A DNA stretch of 21,441 bases from an uncultured Prevotella sp. Its GTDB lineage: Bacteria > Bacteroidota > Bacteroidia > Bacteroidales > Bacteroidaceae. The notes under the pieces were generated by a model, which was not told where the DNA came from, searched no databases, and saw only the letters and a list, made by a program, of their open reading frames with translations. The DNA lies in the NCBI GenBank assembly GCA_900548585.1, contig URLI01000037.1:1-21441 (forward strand), written 5' to 3'. How positions within the stretch are numbered: the stretch's first letter is position 1; the number at the start of each line of letters is the position of its first letter. A program made the position numbers and the translations under genes. This document shows positions 7,243-14,679 of the stretch, in pieces.

Positions 7243-10200
7243 TCACTTGCCTACACAAACCTTTGCTGTGTAAATCTTTCCGTTGCGGTCAGTAACCTTT
7301 ATCACATAAGCACCCTGCACCAGTTTGGCATCGGTTGCTGTCATGCCTGCGGGAACATACTTGCTGGCAACGGTGCGCCCCATAAGGTCGTAAACCGTGA
7401 CTGACACTGCGTCGATGCCACCGAAGTTGATTGCACCACCACAGTAGCTTATGCCACCACCGCCAACGATGATGTCTTCTATGCCTGTACCAACTCCTGA
7501 CTTCTCCACCGCGAGGTGCAGTACAGGCAGGCAAGCCCAGCCAAATCCATCGCCTTGCTCTGCCACCTGGAAGTTGTTGTTGTCAAACAGCATACTGCGG
7601 TTTGTCGTTGCGTTCCAGTCGTCGTTGAACACCTTGAAAGAAACCGGGAACCACTCCTCGTTAACATCACCGTTCTTAAGCACGGTGACAACAAGGTTCT
7701 TGGTGTCGTCAAACTCGAACGGTGTTTCAAGGTTGAACACCAACATGTTGCCCTGTCCCTGCATCACCTTCATACTGCCCTCGAACACCTTCTTCTGTTC
7801 AGGAAGCGGCTTCCACTGCGGGTTTTCCTTACTGTATACCGCATCGTCTGTCATGCCGAGATACAACATAACGTTGAAATCAATGTTTTCGAGCGGTGTC
7901 ACGCTGCTTGGATTTCCATCGTATTCAAATGCGAGGCGGTATATCTTACTGACATCCTTCATCTCATCAGTGTTGTAGATAGACTGCGAATGGCTGTACA
8001 TGTCAGTGAACGAGATTGGGATACGCGTGTTTACGCCCTCGAAATCTCCGTTGATGTCCCTGTTGAAAGGCTTTGTACCCTCCGGCTCGGCAAATACACT
8101 TATGCTCTCCGTGATGTCATTGGACACATCCTCGTCACCTGGCAATACAACTACGCCAGCCAACAGGAAGTCGCCTTCCACGTCGGGAGTTACATTCACC
8201 TTTATGAGCGTGTCGGCCTGCGATGCGAGAGGCTCACTCACCTCTGTCTCGCCGAGCATGACGCGGTTTCCGCCGTCAACGCGCACAGCCTGCACCTTGT
8301 AGGAACTTGCTGCCCTTGCGCCCTTGTTCTTGACCTTTACGGCATATTCATTTTCAGTGCCCTTCACGGCGATCGCATTGCCCTCTATTGCCATTGCGGC
8401 GAGGTCATTGTCAAACACCTCCTCAATCCACGCGCCCGAAACGGTTATGTCGTCATAGGGCTTGTTCTCGTAGTCCTTGTCATAGTAGTGGTAGGCGAAG
8501 TTATACTCACCGTCACTCTCTGGCTTGTAGAACACCTCGAATTCCAAAGTCTCATTCCAATTGAAGTGCTTGAAATCCTTCCACTGCTTCAGTTCCACAT
8601 TCTGAGCCTCTGCCGTCGCGCCCTTGCCTACGGTTATGCTGAATGTCTGTGCGCGGTCCGGGGTGCGCTCTGTGGTGCAATACTGGAAGTAGACACGCAA
8701 TTTCACCTTGTATGTCTTCCCACCCTTCAGGTTAACGGCCGGCGAAACGACATACTCGTCGTTGCCATAGGTTGAAGTGCTGATGTGGAATCCCTTGGGT
8801 TCCATGTTGTCCCTGTACTCGAACTTGGTACCGTCACCGTTGGCGTCAACGCTTGTCCACTGGCTGCCTTCCTCCATCGTGTCGAATGTCGTGTGATAAG
8901 GAGTGTCGTAGGCGTTGCCCGCCATTACGGACGGGCTCTCTGCCTCAAGGTCGCCTCCGTCTGCAGTGTATGCCCTTATGGTGTAGTAGTATGAGTTCAT
9001 GCCACCCAAATCGTTGTCAGTTAATGTTGTCGTGCTTATTCCTGTCGCAACAACCTTTTTGTCAGGCATTCGCTTTACATCATACTTCACGTTTGCCTTG
9101 TCAAACCAACCGTCATTCTTTCCGACCGAAGGCTGTTCCCATGCAAGGGTCAGCGATTTGTTGCTGTTCTTCGTCAGTGTCACGTTCTCTGCATATCCCG
9201 GTACGTCGCGTCCGGAGAATGCCCTCCAAGTGTTCTCGACACCTTTCTCGCCGATTACCCGGCAAGGCACGATGTAGTAAACATGCACGCCCTGTGTCGC
9301 AGTATTGTCTGTCCATGTCATCTCGCCGCCCACTTCCACATTGTTTTTCAGTGTTGCCACGAGTTTGTCGTCCTCTGTGCCGTCACGGTAAACGAGAACC
9401 TCGGCAAGCCCGGCCAGGGGTTCCTTTTTCCATGACGTGGTGGGGTTCTTCCATTTCAGAGTCACCACACCGTTGTCATCGAATGTGGACGACAGTTCGG
9501 TGACGCGGCTTGCGGCATCCAGCGAAGCAGGCACCGTGCCGGGTATGTACATACCAGTGACTATATCGCCATATCCCATGGGGCCTTTCTCGTCCATCAC
9601 GCCGGTTTCGGTGTTCAGTTTGTACAAGTGCTGGTAGCCTTCGGTGTTTGCGGCAGCGATATACAGGTCACCCGTCCCCGGTTCAAAGTACATCGTGTTC
9701 TGGAAATACATCTTGAAGTCATAGCCATCCCTCTTGAGTTTTATCACCTTGTCCTCCTTATACCCATTGTTCGGGTTGAGCGTTACGAGGCGCGAGCCAT
9801 CTACTGTATTGCCGTCGCTTGAATTCCATCTGGCAGCCCACAGCGTGCCATAGGCATCGTATGCGATGGCGAAGTAATACTGGTCGAGGTCTGCCAGTTT
9901 GGTGTAAGCGCCCGTCTGGGCGTTTATCTCGCCGAACGTGGAGGCCACTGTGCCGTCGCGCTTGCGGGCCATTGCCATCAGTTTGCCCGTGGCTGGGTCT
10001 GTTGACATAGACTCAATGAAGTCCCAGTTGTTCTCCAATGCCGACAAGTCTGTCAACTGTGTCCATGTGCCATGCTCCAGGTCAACGGATGCGAAAGCCC
10101 GTGGGTGGTTGATGTTGAAATCATAGCGGTAATAGAAGAACGCGAGATACTTGCCGTTGTGGTATGTGCCACTCGACATTGTCCATCTACGCAACTCGTC

Positions 10201-10500
10201 TTCCTCGCGCGACATTATGATTCCGGTCTTGGTCAGGAATCTCGGCCTGTTTGAGTAGAAATACACAAAGCCTGGGTCACGGTTGTAGTCGGTGACGGTC
10301 GAGGCCCACATCTTAGTGCCCCAGTCCTTGTCGTCGTTCAGCCCCCCGAGCGGGACATTGCGTGCGGGACCGTTTTCTCTAACTACCGGCGCGCGGCCCG
10401 GAAAGTGGTCAATGGTGCGCACCTTCTGGCCATTGTCGGCATTTGCGAGCGACACGCACATCAGCATGGCGCACGCCAGGAAAGTAATTTTCTTTTTCAT
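7243..10500 (-). CDS. Large secreted multidomain protein with beta-propeller-like region and sorting domain (1085 aa)
   Basis: Signal peptide at 1-21 (MKKKITFLACAMLMCVSLANA). Residues about 60-320 repeat short strands such as LYIAAANTEGYQHLYKLNTETG and could form a beta-propeller. Fibronectin type III-like domains follow at about 330-430 (VVTLKWKNP) and 435-530 (SLTLAWEQP, YYYTIRAYTADGG). Next come a jelly-roll at about 530-695 (DEYVVSPAVNLKGGKTYKVKL), a CARDB-like beta-sandwich at 700-805 (YAVKVKNKGARAASSYKV), an unassigned domain at 810-1000, and a type IX sorting domain at about 1025-1085 (VTVYDLMGRTVA, QGAYVIKVTDRNGK). No active-site signature was recognised. Cargo of the type IX system is inferred from both ends of the protein. 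The domains resemble adhesion/binding modules, but the ligand is unknown. Confidence 0.8.
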   Translation of the reverse strand: MKKKITFLACAMLMCVSLANADNGQKVRTIDHFPGRAPVVRENGPARNVPLGGLNDDKDWGTKMWASTVTDYNRDPGFVYFYSNRPRFLTKTGIIMSREEDELRRWTMSSGTYHNGKYLAFFYYRYDFNINHPRAFASVDLEHGTWTQLTDLSALENNWDFIESMSTDPATGKLMAMARKRDGTVASTFGEINAQTGAYTKLADLDQYYFAIAYDAYGTLWAARWNSSDGNTVDGSRLVTLNPNNGYKEDKVIKLKRDGYDFKMYFQNTMYFEPGTGDLYIAAANTEGYQHLYKLNTETGVMDEKGPMGYGDIVTGMYIPGTVPASLDAASRVTELSSTFDDNGVVTLKWKNPTTSWKKEPLAGLAEVLVYRDGTEDDKLVATLKNNVEVGGEMTWTDNTATQGVHVYYIVPCRVIGEKGVENTWRAFSGRDVPGYAENVTLTKNSNKSLTLAWEQPSVGKNDGWFDKANVKYDVKRMPDKKVVATGISTTTLTDNDLGGMNSYYYTIRAYTADGGDLEAESPSVMAGNAYDTPYHTTFDTMEEGSQWTSVDANGDGTKFEYRDNMEPKGFHISTSTYGNDEYVVSPAVNLKGGKTYKVKLRVYFQYCTTERTPDRAQTFSITVGKGATAEAQNVELKQWKDFKHFNWNETLEFEVFYKPESDGEYNFAYHYYDKDYENKPYDDITVSGAWIEEVFDNDLAAMAIEGNAIAVKGTENEYAVKVKNKGARAASSYKVQAVRVDGGNRVMLGETEVSEPLASQADTLIKVNVTPDVEGDFLLAGVVVLPGDEDVSNDITESISVFAEPEGTKPFNRDINGDFEGVNTRIPISFTDMYSHSQSIYNTDEMKDVSKIYRLAFEYDGNPSSVTPLENIDFNVMLYLGMTDDAVYSKENPQWKPLPEQKKVFEGSMKVMQGQGNMLVFNLETPFEFDDTKNLVVTVLKNGDVNEEWFPVSFKVFNDDWNATTNRSMLFDNNNFQVAEQGDGFGWACLPVLHLAVEKSGVGTGIEDIIVGGGGISYCGGAINFGGIDAVSVTVYDLMGRTVASKYVPAGMTATDAKLVQGAYVIKVTDRNGKIYTAKVCVGK

Positions 10501-10543
10501 TTAATATAACAATTTAGTTAAACATTTTTCTTCATCAATGTAA

Positions 10544-10635
10544 GTGAGTGTTCAAAATCAGCCGAATATGACCGAATATATTTGTTTAACCTTAAAAAGT
10601 GCCCTGAAATTTCCCGGCCAATGATGAACACTCAC
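10544..10635. repeat. Inverted repeat between two secreted-protein genes
   Basis: GTGAGTGTTCA (10544-10554) and its exact reverse complement TGAACACTCAC (10625-10635) are 70 bp apart. Between them are a tandem CCGAATAT (twice, 10 bp apart) and GAAATTTC. The 142-bp spacer must hold the end of the gene to the right and the promoter of the gene at 10500, but I see no standard terminator or TAnnTTTG box. It may be a regulatory pair or a small palindromic element. Confidence 0.5.
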
Positions 10636-10642
10636 ACTACAT

Positions 10643-12244
10643 TTATCTTATAATTATCTTGGAGCTCGAAGTCCCCTGCCTCCTTATATATATGCCCGGC
10701 CTGAGGTTTCCCGCGCCGACTTTCATCCCCTCAAGAGTGAAATACTCAACGGGTGCGGCCTCTGCATTGCCGGCCGGAGAGATGCCTGCGGAGACATCGA
10801 CGGGAAGGACGAGTTTGAAATGACCGTTCTTGTTTGCCCAGTACCATGTGTCCACCACGGATGGGAACTTGATGCACAATGACTTCCTGGGGAAAGTTAT
10901 CTCGTTGCCGACGCACTTGCCATAAAGGCCCATGGCCTCTATTTCCTCCTTCGTGTTCGTCCCCTCGACAAGGTATCTGTCAGCCCTGCTCCACGGCACC
11001 ATAATGCCCACGTTGAAAGTGAGGCCGCAGCCGTATTCCATCTTGTGTATCACGACACGGTTCTGGTCGGAAGCGTCAATCTCCATGTAGTAGCGGTGGC
11101 TGGTGTCGTAGTTCTGGCTGGTGGCATACTGGTAGTGGGGCGGCCCGTATGGGTCGACGAGGCGGAACAGCCCTGGCGTCTTCGTGCTTTCCTGCACCGG
11201 CACCTGTGTTGTAACAACATCAATGCCAATCTGCACGTCACAGTCGGCAAGGAAACCGTCGGTGTAGCTTGCGGTGCCTATGTCCTTCCAGTCGGTGTCA
11301 AGGTATGAGAACTCTTCTGTCAAATGAACGGCATCTTTCGGCTCACCTTTATAATAAGGCACCGCTACGAAGGTGTACGTCCCGTCTTTCTCGTACCGGA
11401 AGAGGTGCTCACCGCTCGCGGAGATCTCCTCAGACGCTATCGAGCCGTCGGCGATGCCGCCTGCCATGTCATAGTCATAGTCACCCTCCAGCATGGCAAC
11501 CTTTACCTTCTCCACGTCCTTGCCGATGTTGAAATCAACGGGGATGAACGATTTACCGTCTTGCTCCACCATGTCCTTTATCGTCATGACAACGTCGAGG
11601 TCTGGCGCTCCGGGGATTTTCAGGCGGAACTTTCCGTTTGCGTTTGCAATCTTGTAGTTCATCTGCCCACCCCCGCCGTCAGGCACCGTGCCGTCAACGA
11701 CAAGCAGGGTTCGCTCGGGGAAAGTTATGACGCCATCCTTTAGGATGCCGCAGATACCCTCCGTTACGGCAGCGTTGAACTTTCCCTTGTCGTAATAGTC
11801 GCCCGCCATGGAATTTATCATTATGTTGCCGTTCCCCAAGTTCAGTCCAGTGTCATAAAGCCGGAAAAAGACCTGTTCGGGATTGGTGGCGTTGATTTCC
11901 ATATAGGTGTCGCCATCAAACTGCGCGGGGTTGTACGGGTAATGCTTGTAAGGCGACACCAGGCGGTATAGGCCCGGGGTGGTTGTGCTTTCCTCGAAGT
12001 CCACCTCAAACTCGTAATTGTCCACAAGATACAGGGCCGTCACCATGTCATCGCGGAACAGACCCTTGCCAATGGGTTTCCAATTTCCGTCATCCGCCTT
12101 TGCTACATTTTTCCGCAAGGATGAGGCATACAGGTCGGAGTCCGCCACAGGAACCCTCACCGTTTTATACTGCGCGTTCGCCGCACTGAAAAAAAAGACC
12201 GCAAGCAGCGTCAGCAATTCTTTGAGTAAAGATTGTTTTTTCAT
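10643..12244 (-). CDS. Secreted protein with two copies of an unknown domain and a sorting domain (533 aa)
   Basis: Signal peptide at 1-24 (MKKQSLLKELLTLLAVFFFS, then AANA). The body contains two copies of a ~160-residue module, at about 53-215 and 319-480. Both have W-K-x-I-G near the start, then TPGLYRLVSPY / TPGLFRLVDPY, then YMEINA / YMEIDA, then ITFPERTL / ITFPRKSL, then ANANGKFRLKIP / ANKNGHFKLVLP. Residues 216-318 link them (YTFVAVPYYKG), and the end (YFTLEGMKVGAGNLRPGIYI, IIIR) is a short type IX sorting-like tail. I do not recognise the module or a catalytic motif. A promoter at 12313-12343 indicates separate transcription, isolated from the suf operon by two terminators. Confidence 0.8.
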   Translation of the reverse strand: MKKQSLLKELLTLLAVFFFSAANAQYKTVRVPVADSDLYASSLRKNVAKADDGNWKPIGKGLFRDDMVTALYLVDNYEFEVDFEESTTTPGLYRLVSPYKHYPYNPAQFDGDTYMEINATNPEQVFFRLYDTGLNLGNGNIMINSMAGDYYDKGKFNAAVTEGICGILKDGVITFPERTLLVVDGTVPDGGGGQMNYKIANANGKFRLKIPGAPDLDVVMTIKDMVEQDGKSFIPVDFNIGKDVEKVKVAMLEGDYDYDMAGGIADGSIASEEISASGEHLFRYEKDGTYTFVAVPYYKGEPKDAVHLTEEFSYLDTDWKDIGTASYTDGFLADCDVQIGIDVVTTQVPVQESTKTPGLFRLVDPYGPPHYQYATSQNYDTSHRYYMEIDASDQNRVVIHKMEYGCGLTFNVGIMVPWSRADRYLVEGTNTKEEIEAMGLYGKCVGNEITFPRKSLCIKFPSVVDTWYWANKNGHFKLVLPVDVSAGISPAGNAEAAPVEYFTLEGMKVGAGNLRPGIYIRRQGTSSSKIIIR

Positions 12245-12312
12245 ATTTCCCTTTTTTGTTATTTTATCAAATAAAGAAGTGATAGATTCTTACATGTCAT
12301 GCATTTCGGTGG

Positions 12313-12343
12313 CAAATATATAAAAAAAGGACACTCTTGCAAA
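12313..12343 (-). promoter_or_regulatory. Promoter of the 533-aa secreted protein gene
   Basis: On the minus strand TTTG (12340-12343), 19 bp, TATATTTG (12313-12320) is a full Bacteroidetes-type promoter. Start of transcription is expected near 12306, giving a leader of about 60 nt. The -33 box and the spacer lie inside the terminator hairpin at 12325-12359. Confidence 0.7.
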
Positions 12344-12359
12344 GCAAAAGCGTCCTTTT
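12325..12359 (-). terminator. Second terminator downstream of sufD
   Basis: AAAAGGAC (12325-12332) pairs with GTCCTTTT (12352-12359), and CT/AG and TTGC/GCAA pairs continue inward to a 3-nt loop, with mismatches. On the minus strand the stem runs into seven T residues. It stands behind the sufD terminator and overlaps the next gene's promoter. Confidence 0.7.
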
Positions 12360-12392
12360 GAGTTTCTAATTCGTGAAATAGTAAAAAATTCA

Positions 12393-12414
12393 TGGCAAAA
12401 GCGTGCTTTTGCCA
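12393..12414 (-). terminator. Terminator of the suf operon
   Basis: TGGCAAAAGC, loop GT, GCTTTTGCCA is a perfect 10-bp hairpin 16 bp after the sufD stop. On the minus strand it is followed shortly by six T residues (12383-12388). It closes the rimP-to-sufD unit. Confidence 0.8.
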
Positions 12415-12430
12415 CCATTATTCAGCAAAA

Positions 12431-13825
12431 TCATTTGCAAAGCGTACAACCTGCGCACTTGCCAAACTGTCCACGGAAACGCTGTTCGACGAGGTGGTGC
12501 AGGCGGTCGCGAAGCGGTTCGAGTTGCATTTTGTCAATCACCTCATTGATGAAAGCAAGCTCGAGAAGCAGCTTCGCCTCTTTCAGCGTTATGCCCCTCT
12601 GGCGCATGTAGAACAGCGCCGCATCGTTGAGCTGCCCCACTGTGCTTCCGTGCGCGCACTTCACGTCGTCGGCGTATATTTCCAGCATAGGCTGCGAGTA
12701 CATCCGCGCCATCTTCGATGCGCACAGGTTCTGGTTTGTCTCCTGCGATATTGTCTTCTGCGCGCCATGCTCCACGAGAATCCTGCCTGCAAACGCCCCT
12801 ACGGCATTCTCGTCAAGTACATATTTATATAGTTCGTTGCTCGTGCAGTGAGGCACGCGGTGGACGATGAGCGTGTTGTTGTCAACATGCTGCCTCTTGT
12901 CTGCCATGACGCATCCGCACAGGTTGCACTCCGCGCCCTCGCCGTTGAAGACGAGGTCGGTGCGGTTGCGCGTCACGCCGTTGTGCAGCGTTATTATGTT
13001 GTGGTTCACATAACTGTTGGCCTTCTGGTCGATATACACGTTGCTCACGCGCACGTTTCCCGCATGTGTCTCCTCAAGGCAGTAGAACTCGAGGCGCGCG
13101 CCGTCGGCAACGCTTGCCTCCACAATCTGCGTGGTGAGGAAATTGCTGTCATCGGCAGTGTGGTCGCAGAATAGCAACTTTATCTCCGCGCCCTCCTCCA
13201 GGACAATCAGCACGCGGCGGTTGGTCATGAAGTTGACGTTGCCCCGCGCGCCATGCTCACCAGTCGCACCCTGACGTGCCGGCGCCACAGGCGACTTGAG
13301 CATGTTGATCACCTGCACGGCGCGCTCCACCTTGACGCCACGCGGCACATAGACGAAAATGCCGTCCTGCGCCAGCATTGTGTTGAGAGCCGTCACGGCG
13401 TCCTCCTCCGTCCTGGCAATCTTTCCGTAATACTTGGCCACCAGCTGCGGGCGCTCGGATGCCACCTTTGCGAGACTGTCAACAATAACGCCCTCCGGCA
13501 GGCGGCTGCTGGGCAGTGTCCTGCTGTAGAAGGCATCGTTAATAACGAAATAGAGCGACGTGCTGAGGTTGGGAACGTCGCAACGGAATGCCTTGTACGG
13601 GTTCACCGGAATCTCAAACCGCCTCAGGTTAAGTCCGTAGTCGGGGGCGAAAAGCGATGGGATGTCGGTGTATTTGTACCGCTCCACCTTTTTGGTTGGA
13701 AAACCGAGGCGCGCGAAATTGCGAAATGCCTCGTCGCGCAGGGCGTTCATCACCTCCGCGCTGTGTTCCTTTATCACCCCGGCAGACTGGCTGTACAGGT
13801 CTATATATTGCTGTTCACTTCTCAT
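12431..13825 (-). CDS. sufD: Fe-S cluster assembly scaffold subunit SufD
   Basis: 464 aa, somewhat longer than the ~420 aa of E. coli SufD. SufD is the partner of SufB and SufC in the SufBC2D scaffold that builds Fe-S clusters in the cytoplasm. The N-terminal part contains the helical region and TKKVERYKYTDI, characteristic of SufD. The C-terminal beta-helix has KCAHGSTVGQLNDAALFYMR, including the conserved His of the AHGSTVG motif, followed by RGI. The extreme C-terminus has three close cysteines (Cys457, Cys460, Cys463 in CAGCTLCK), which I do not recall as a general SufD feature. The gene lies 13 bp after sufC, with the start at an ATG. It is the last gene of the operon and is followed by a terminator; no sufS follows. 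Confidence 0.93.
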   Translation of the reverse strand: MRSEQQYIDLYSQSAGVIKEHSAEVMNALRDEAFRNFARLGFPTKKVERYKYTDIPSLFAPDYGLNLRRFEIPVNPYKAFRCDVPNLSTSLYFVINDAFYSRTLPSSRLPEGVIVDSLAKVASERPQLVAKYYGKIARTEEDAVTALNTMLAQDGIFVYVPRGVKVERAVQVINMLKSPVAPARQGATGEHGARGNVNFMTNRRVLIVLEEGAEIKLLFCDHTADDSNFLTTQIVEASVADGARLEFYCLEETHAGNVRVSNVYIDQKANSYVNHNIITLHNGVTRNRTDLVFNGEGAECNLCGCVMADKRQHVDNNTLIVHRVPHCTSNELYKYVLDENAVGAFAGRILVEHGAQKTISQETNQNLCASKMARMYSQPMLEIYADDVKCAHGSTVGQLNDAALFYMRQRGITLKEAKLLLELAFINEVIDKMQLEPLRDRLHHLVEQRFRGQFGKCAGCTLCK

Positions 13826-13838
13826 AACTGTCTATTAC

Positions 13839-14594
13839 TCAATCCTCTCCCGCTTCTTCCTTGATCCAGTCGTAGCCGTGTTCCTGTATTGCCTTGGCAA
13901 GTTCGGGGCCGGCAGTCTTCACTATACGGCCCTTGTAGAGCACATGCACGAAATCCGGGCGTATCATCTCGAGCAGGCGATCGTAGTGGGTTATCACTAT
14001 GCACGAGCTCTCCGGAGTGGCGAGTTTGTTCACGCCATCCGCCACGATGCGCATTGCGTCCACATCGAGGCCCGAGTCGGTCTCGTCGAGTATGCTCATC
14101 TTCGGCTCGAGCATCGCCATCTGGAAAATCTCGTTGCGTTTCTTCTCTCCCCCGCTGAAGCCCTCGTTCACCGAGCGGTTCGACAGTTTCGAGTCCAGTT
14201 CCACCACCTTGCGCTTCTCCCTCATCATCTTGAGGAACTCGGCGGCGTTGAGCGGCTCCTCGCCGTGGTACTTGCGCTTCTCGTTCACGGCGGCGCGCAT
14301 GAAGTTGGTCATCGACACCCCCGGTATCTCCACGGGATATTGGAATGAGAGGAAAATGCCCTCGTGGGCGCGGTCCTCCGGCTTCATCTCCAGGAGGTTC
14401 TTGCCGTTGAACACCACCGTCCCCCCCGTCACCTCATAAAGTGGGTTTCCCACGAGCACCGCGCTGAGCGTGGACTTGCCGGAGCCGTTGGGTCCCATTA
14501 TGGCATGTGTCTCGCCGTCGTTGATGACGAGGTCTATGCCACGGAGTATTTCTTTGCCGCCTATGCTGGCGTGTAAGTTTCTAACCTCTAACAT
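13839..14594 (-). CDS. sufC: Fe-S cluster assembly ATPase SufC
   Basis: 251 aa, the normal size for this soluble ABC-type ATPase, which drives the conformational change of the SufBC2D scaffold. Walker A GPNGSGKST is at 34-42, the Q-loop at Gln85, signature FSGGEKKR at 146-153, Walker B with SILDETDSGLD at 167-177 (catalytic Glu171), and the switch His203. The replacement of the usual LSGGQ by FSGGEKKR and the SGLDVDA ending are diagnostic of SufC. It starts 85 bp after sufB; the spacer contains an imperfect palindrome at 14644-14665. It is 13 bp from sufD. Confidence 0.97.
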   Translation of the reverse strand: MLEVRNLHASIGGKEILRGIDLVINDGETHAIMGPNGSGKSTLSAVLVGNPLYEVTGGTVVFNGKNLLEMKPEDRAHEGIFLSFQYPVEIPGVSMTNFMRAAVNEKRKYHGEEPLNAAEFLKMMREKRKVVELDSKLSNRSVNEGFSGGEKKRNEIFQMAMLEPKMSILDETDSGLDVDAMRIVADGVNKLATPESSCIVITHYDRLLEMIRPDFVHVLYKGRIVKTAGPELAKAIQEHGYDWIKEEAGED

Positions 14595-14643
14595 ATTTTT
14601 GACTTGTCGTTTATTCCTTGTTACAGCAACCTGATATCAATGA

Positions 14644-14665
14644 TGGCTCACGCCGGCGTAAGCCA
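14644..14665. other. Palindrome between sufB and sufC
   Basis: TGGCT/AGCCA and ACGC/GCGT pair around the loop CG, with one C/A mismatch. No T-tract follows on the minus strand, so it is not a convincing terminator. It could stabilise the upstream mRNA or tune the SufB:SufC ratio. The rest of the 85-bp spacer shows nothing else. Confidence 0.45.
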
Positions 14666-14679
14666 GTGTGCGGCCGTCT

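Noticed and set aside
7516..8775. 419-codon plus-strand frame inside the 1085-aa gene
   Set aside because: Coding shadow opposite a gene with clear signal peptide and domain structure.
14595..14679. Separate sufC promoter
   Set aside because: No TAnnTTTG box at the right spacing, so sufC is taken as co-transcribed with sufB.
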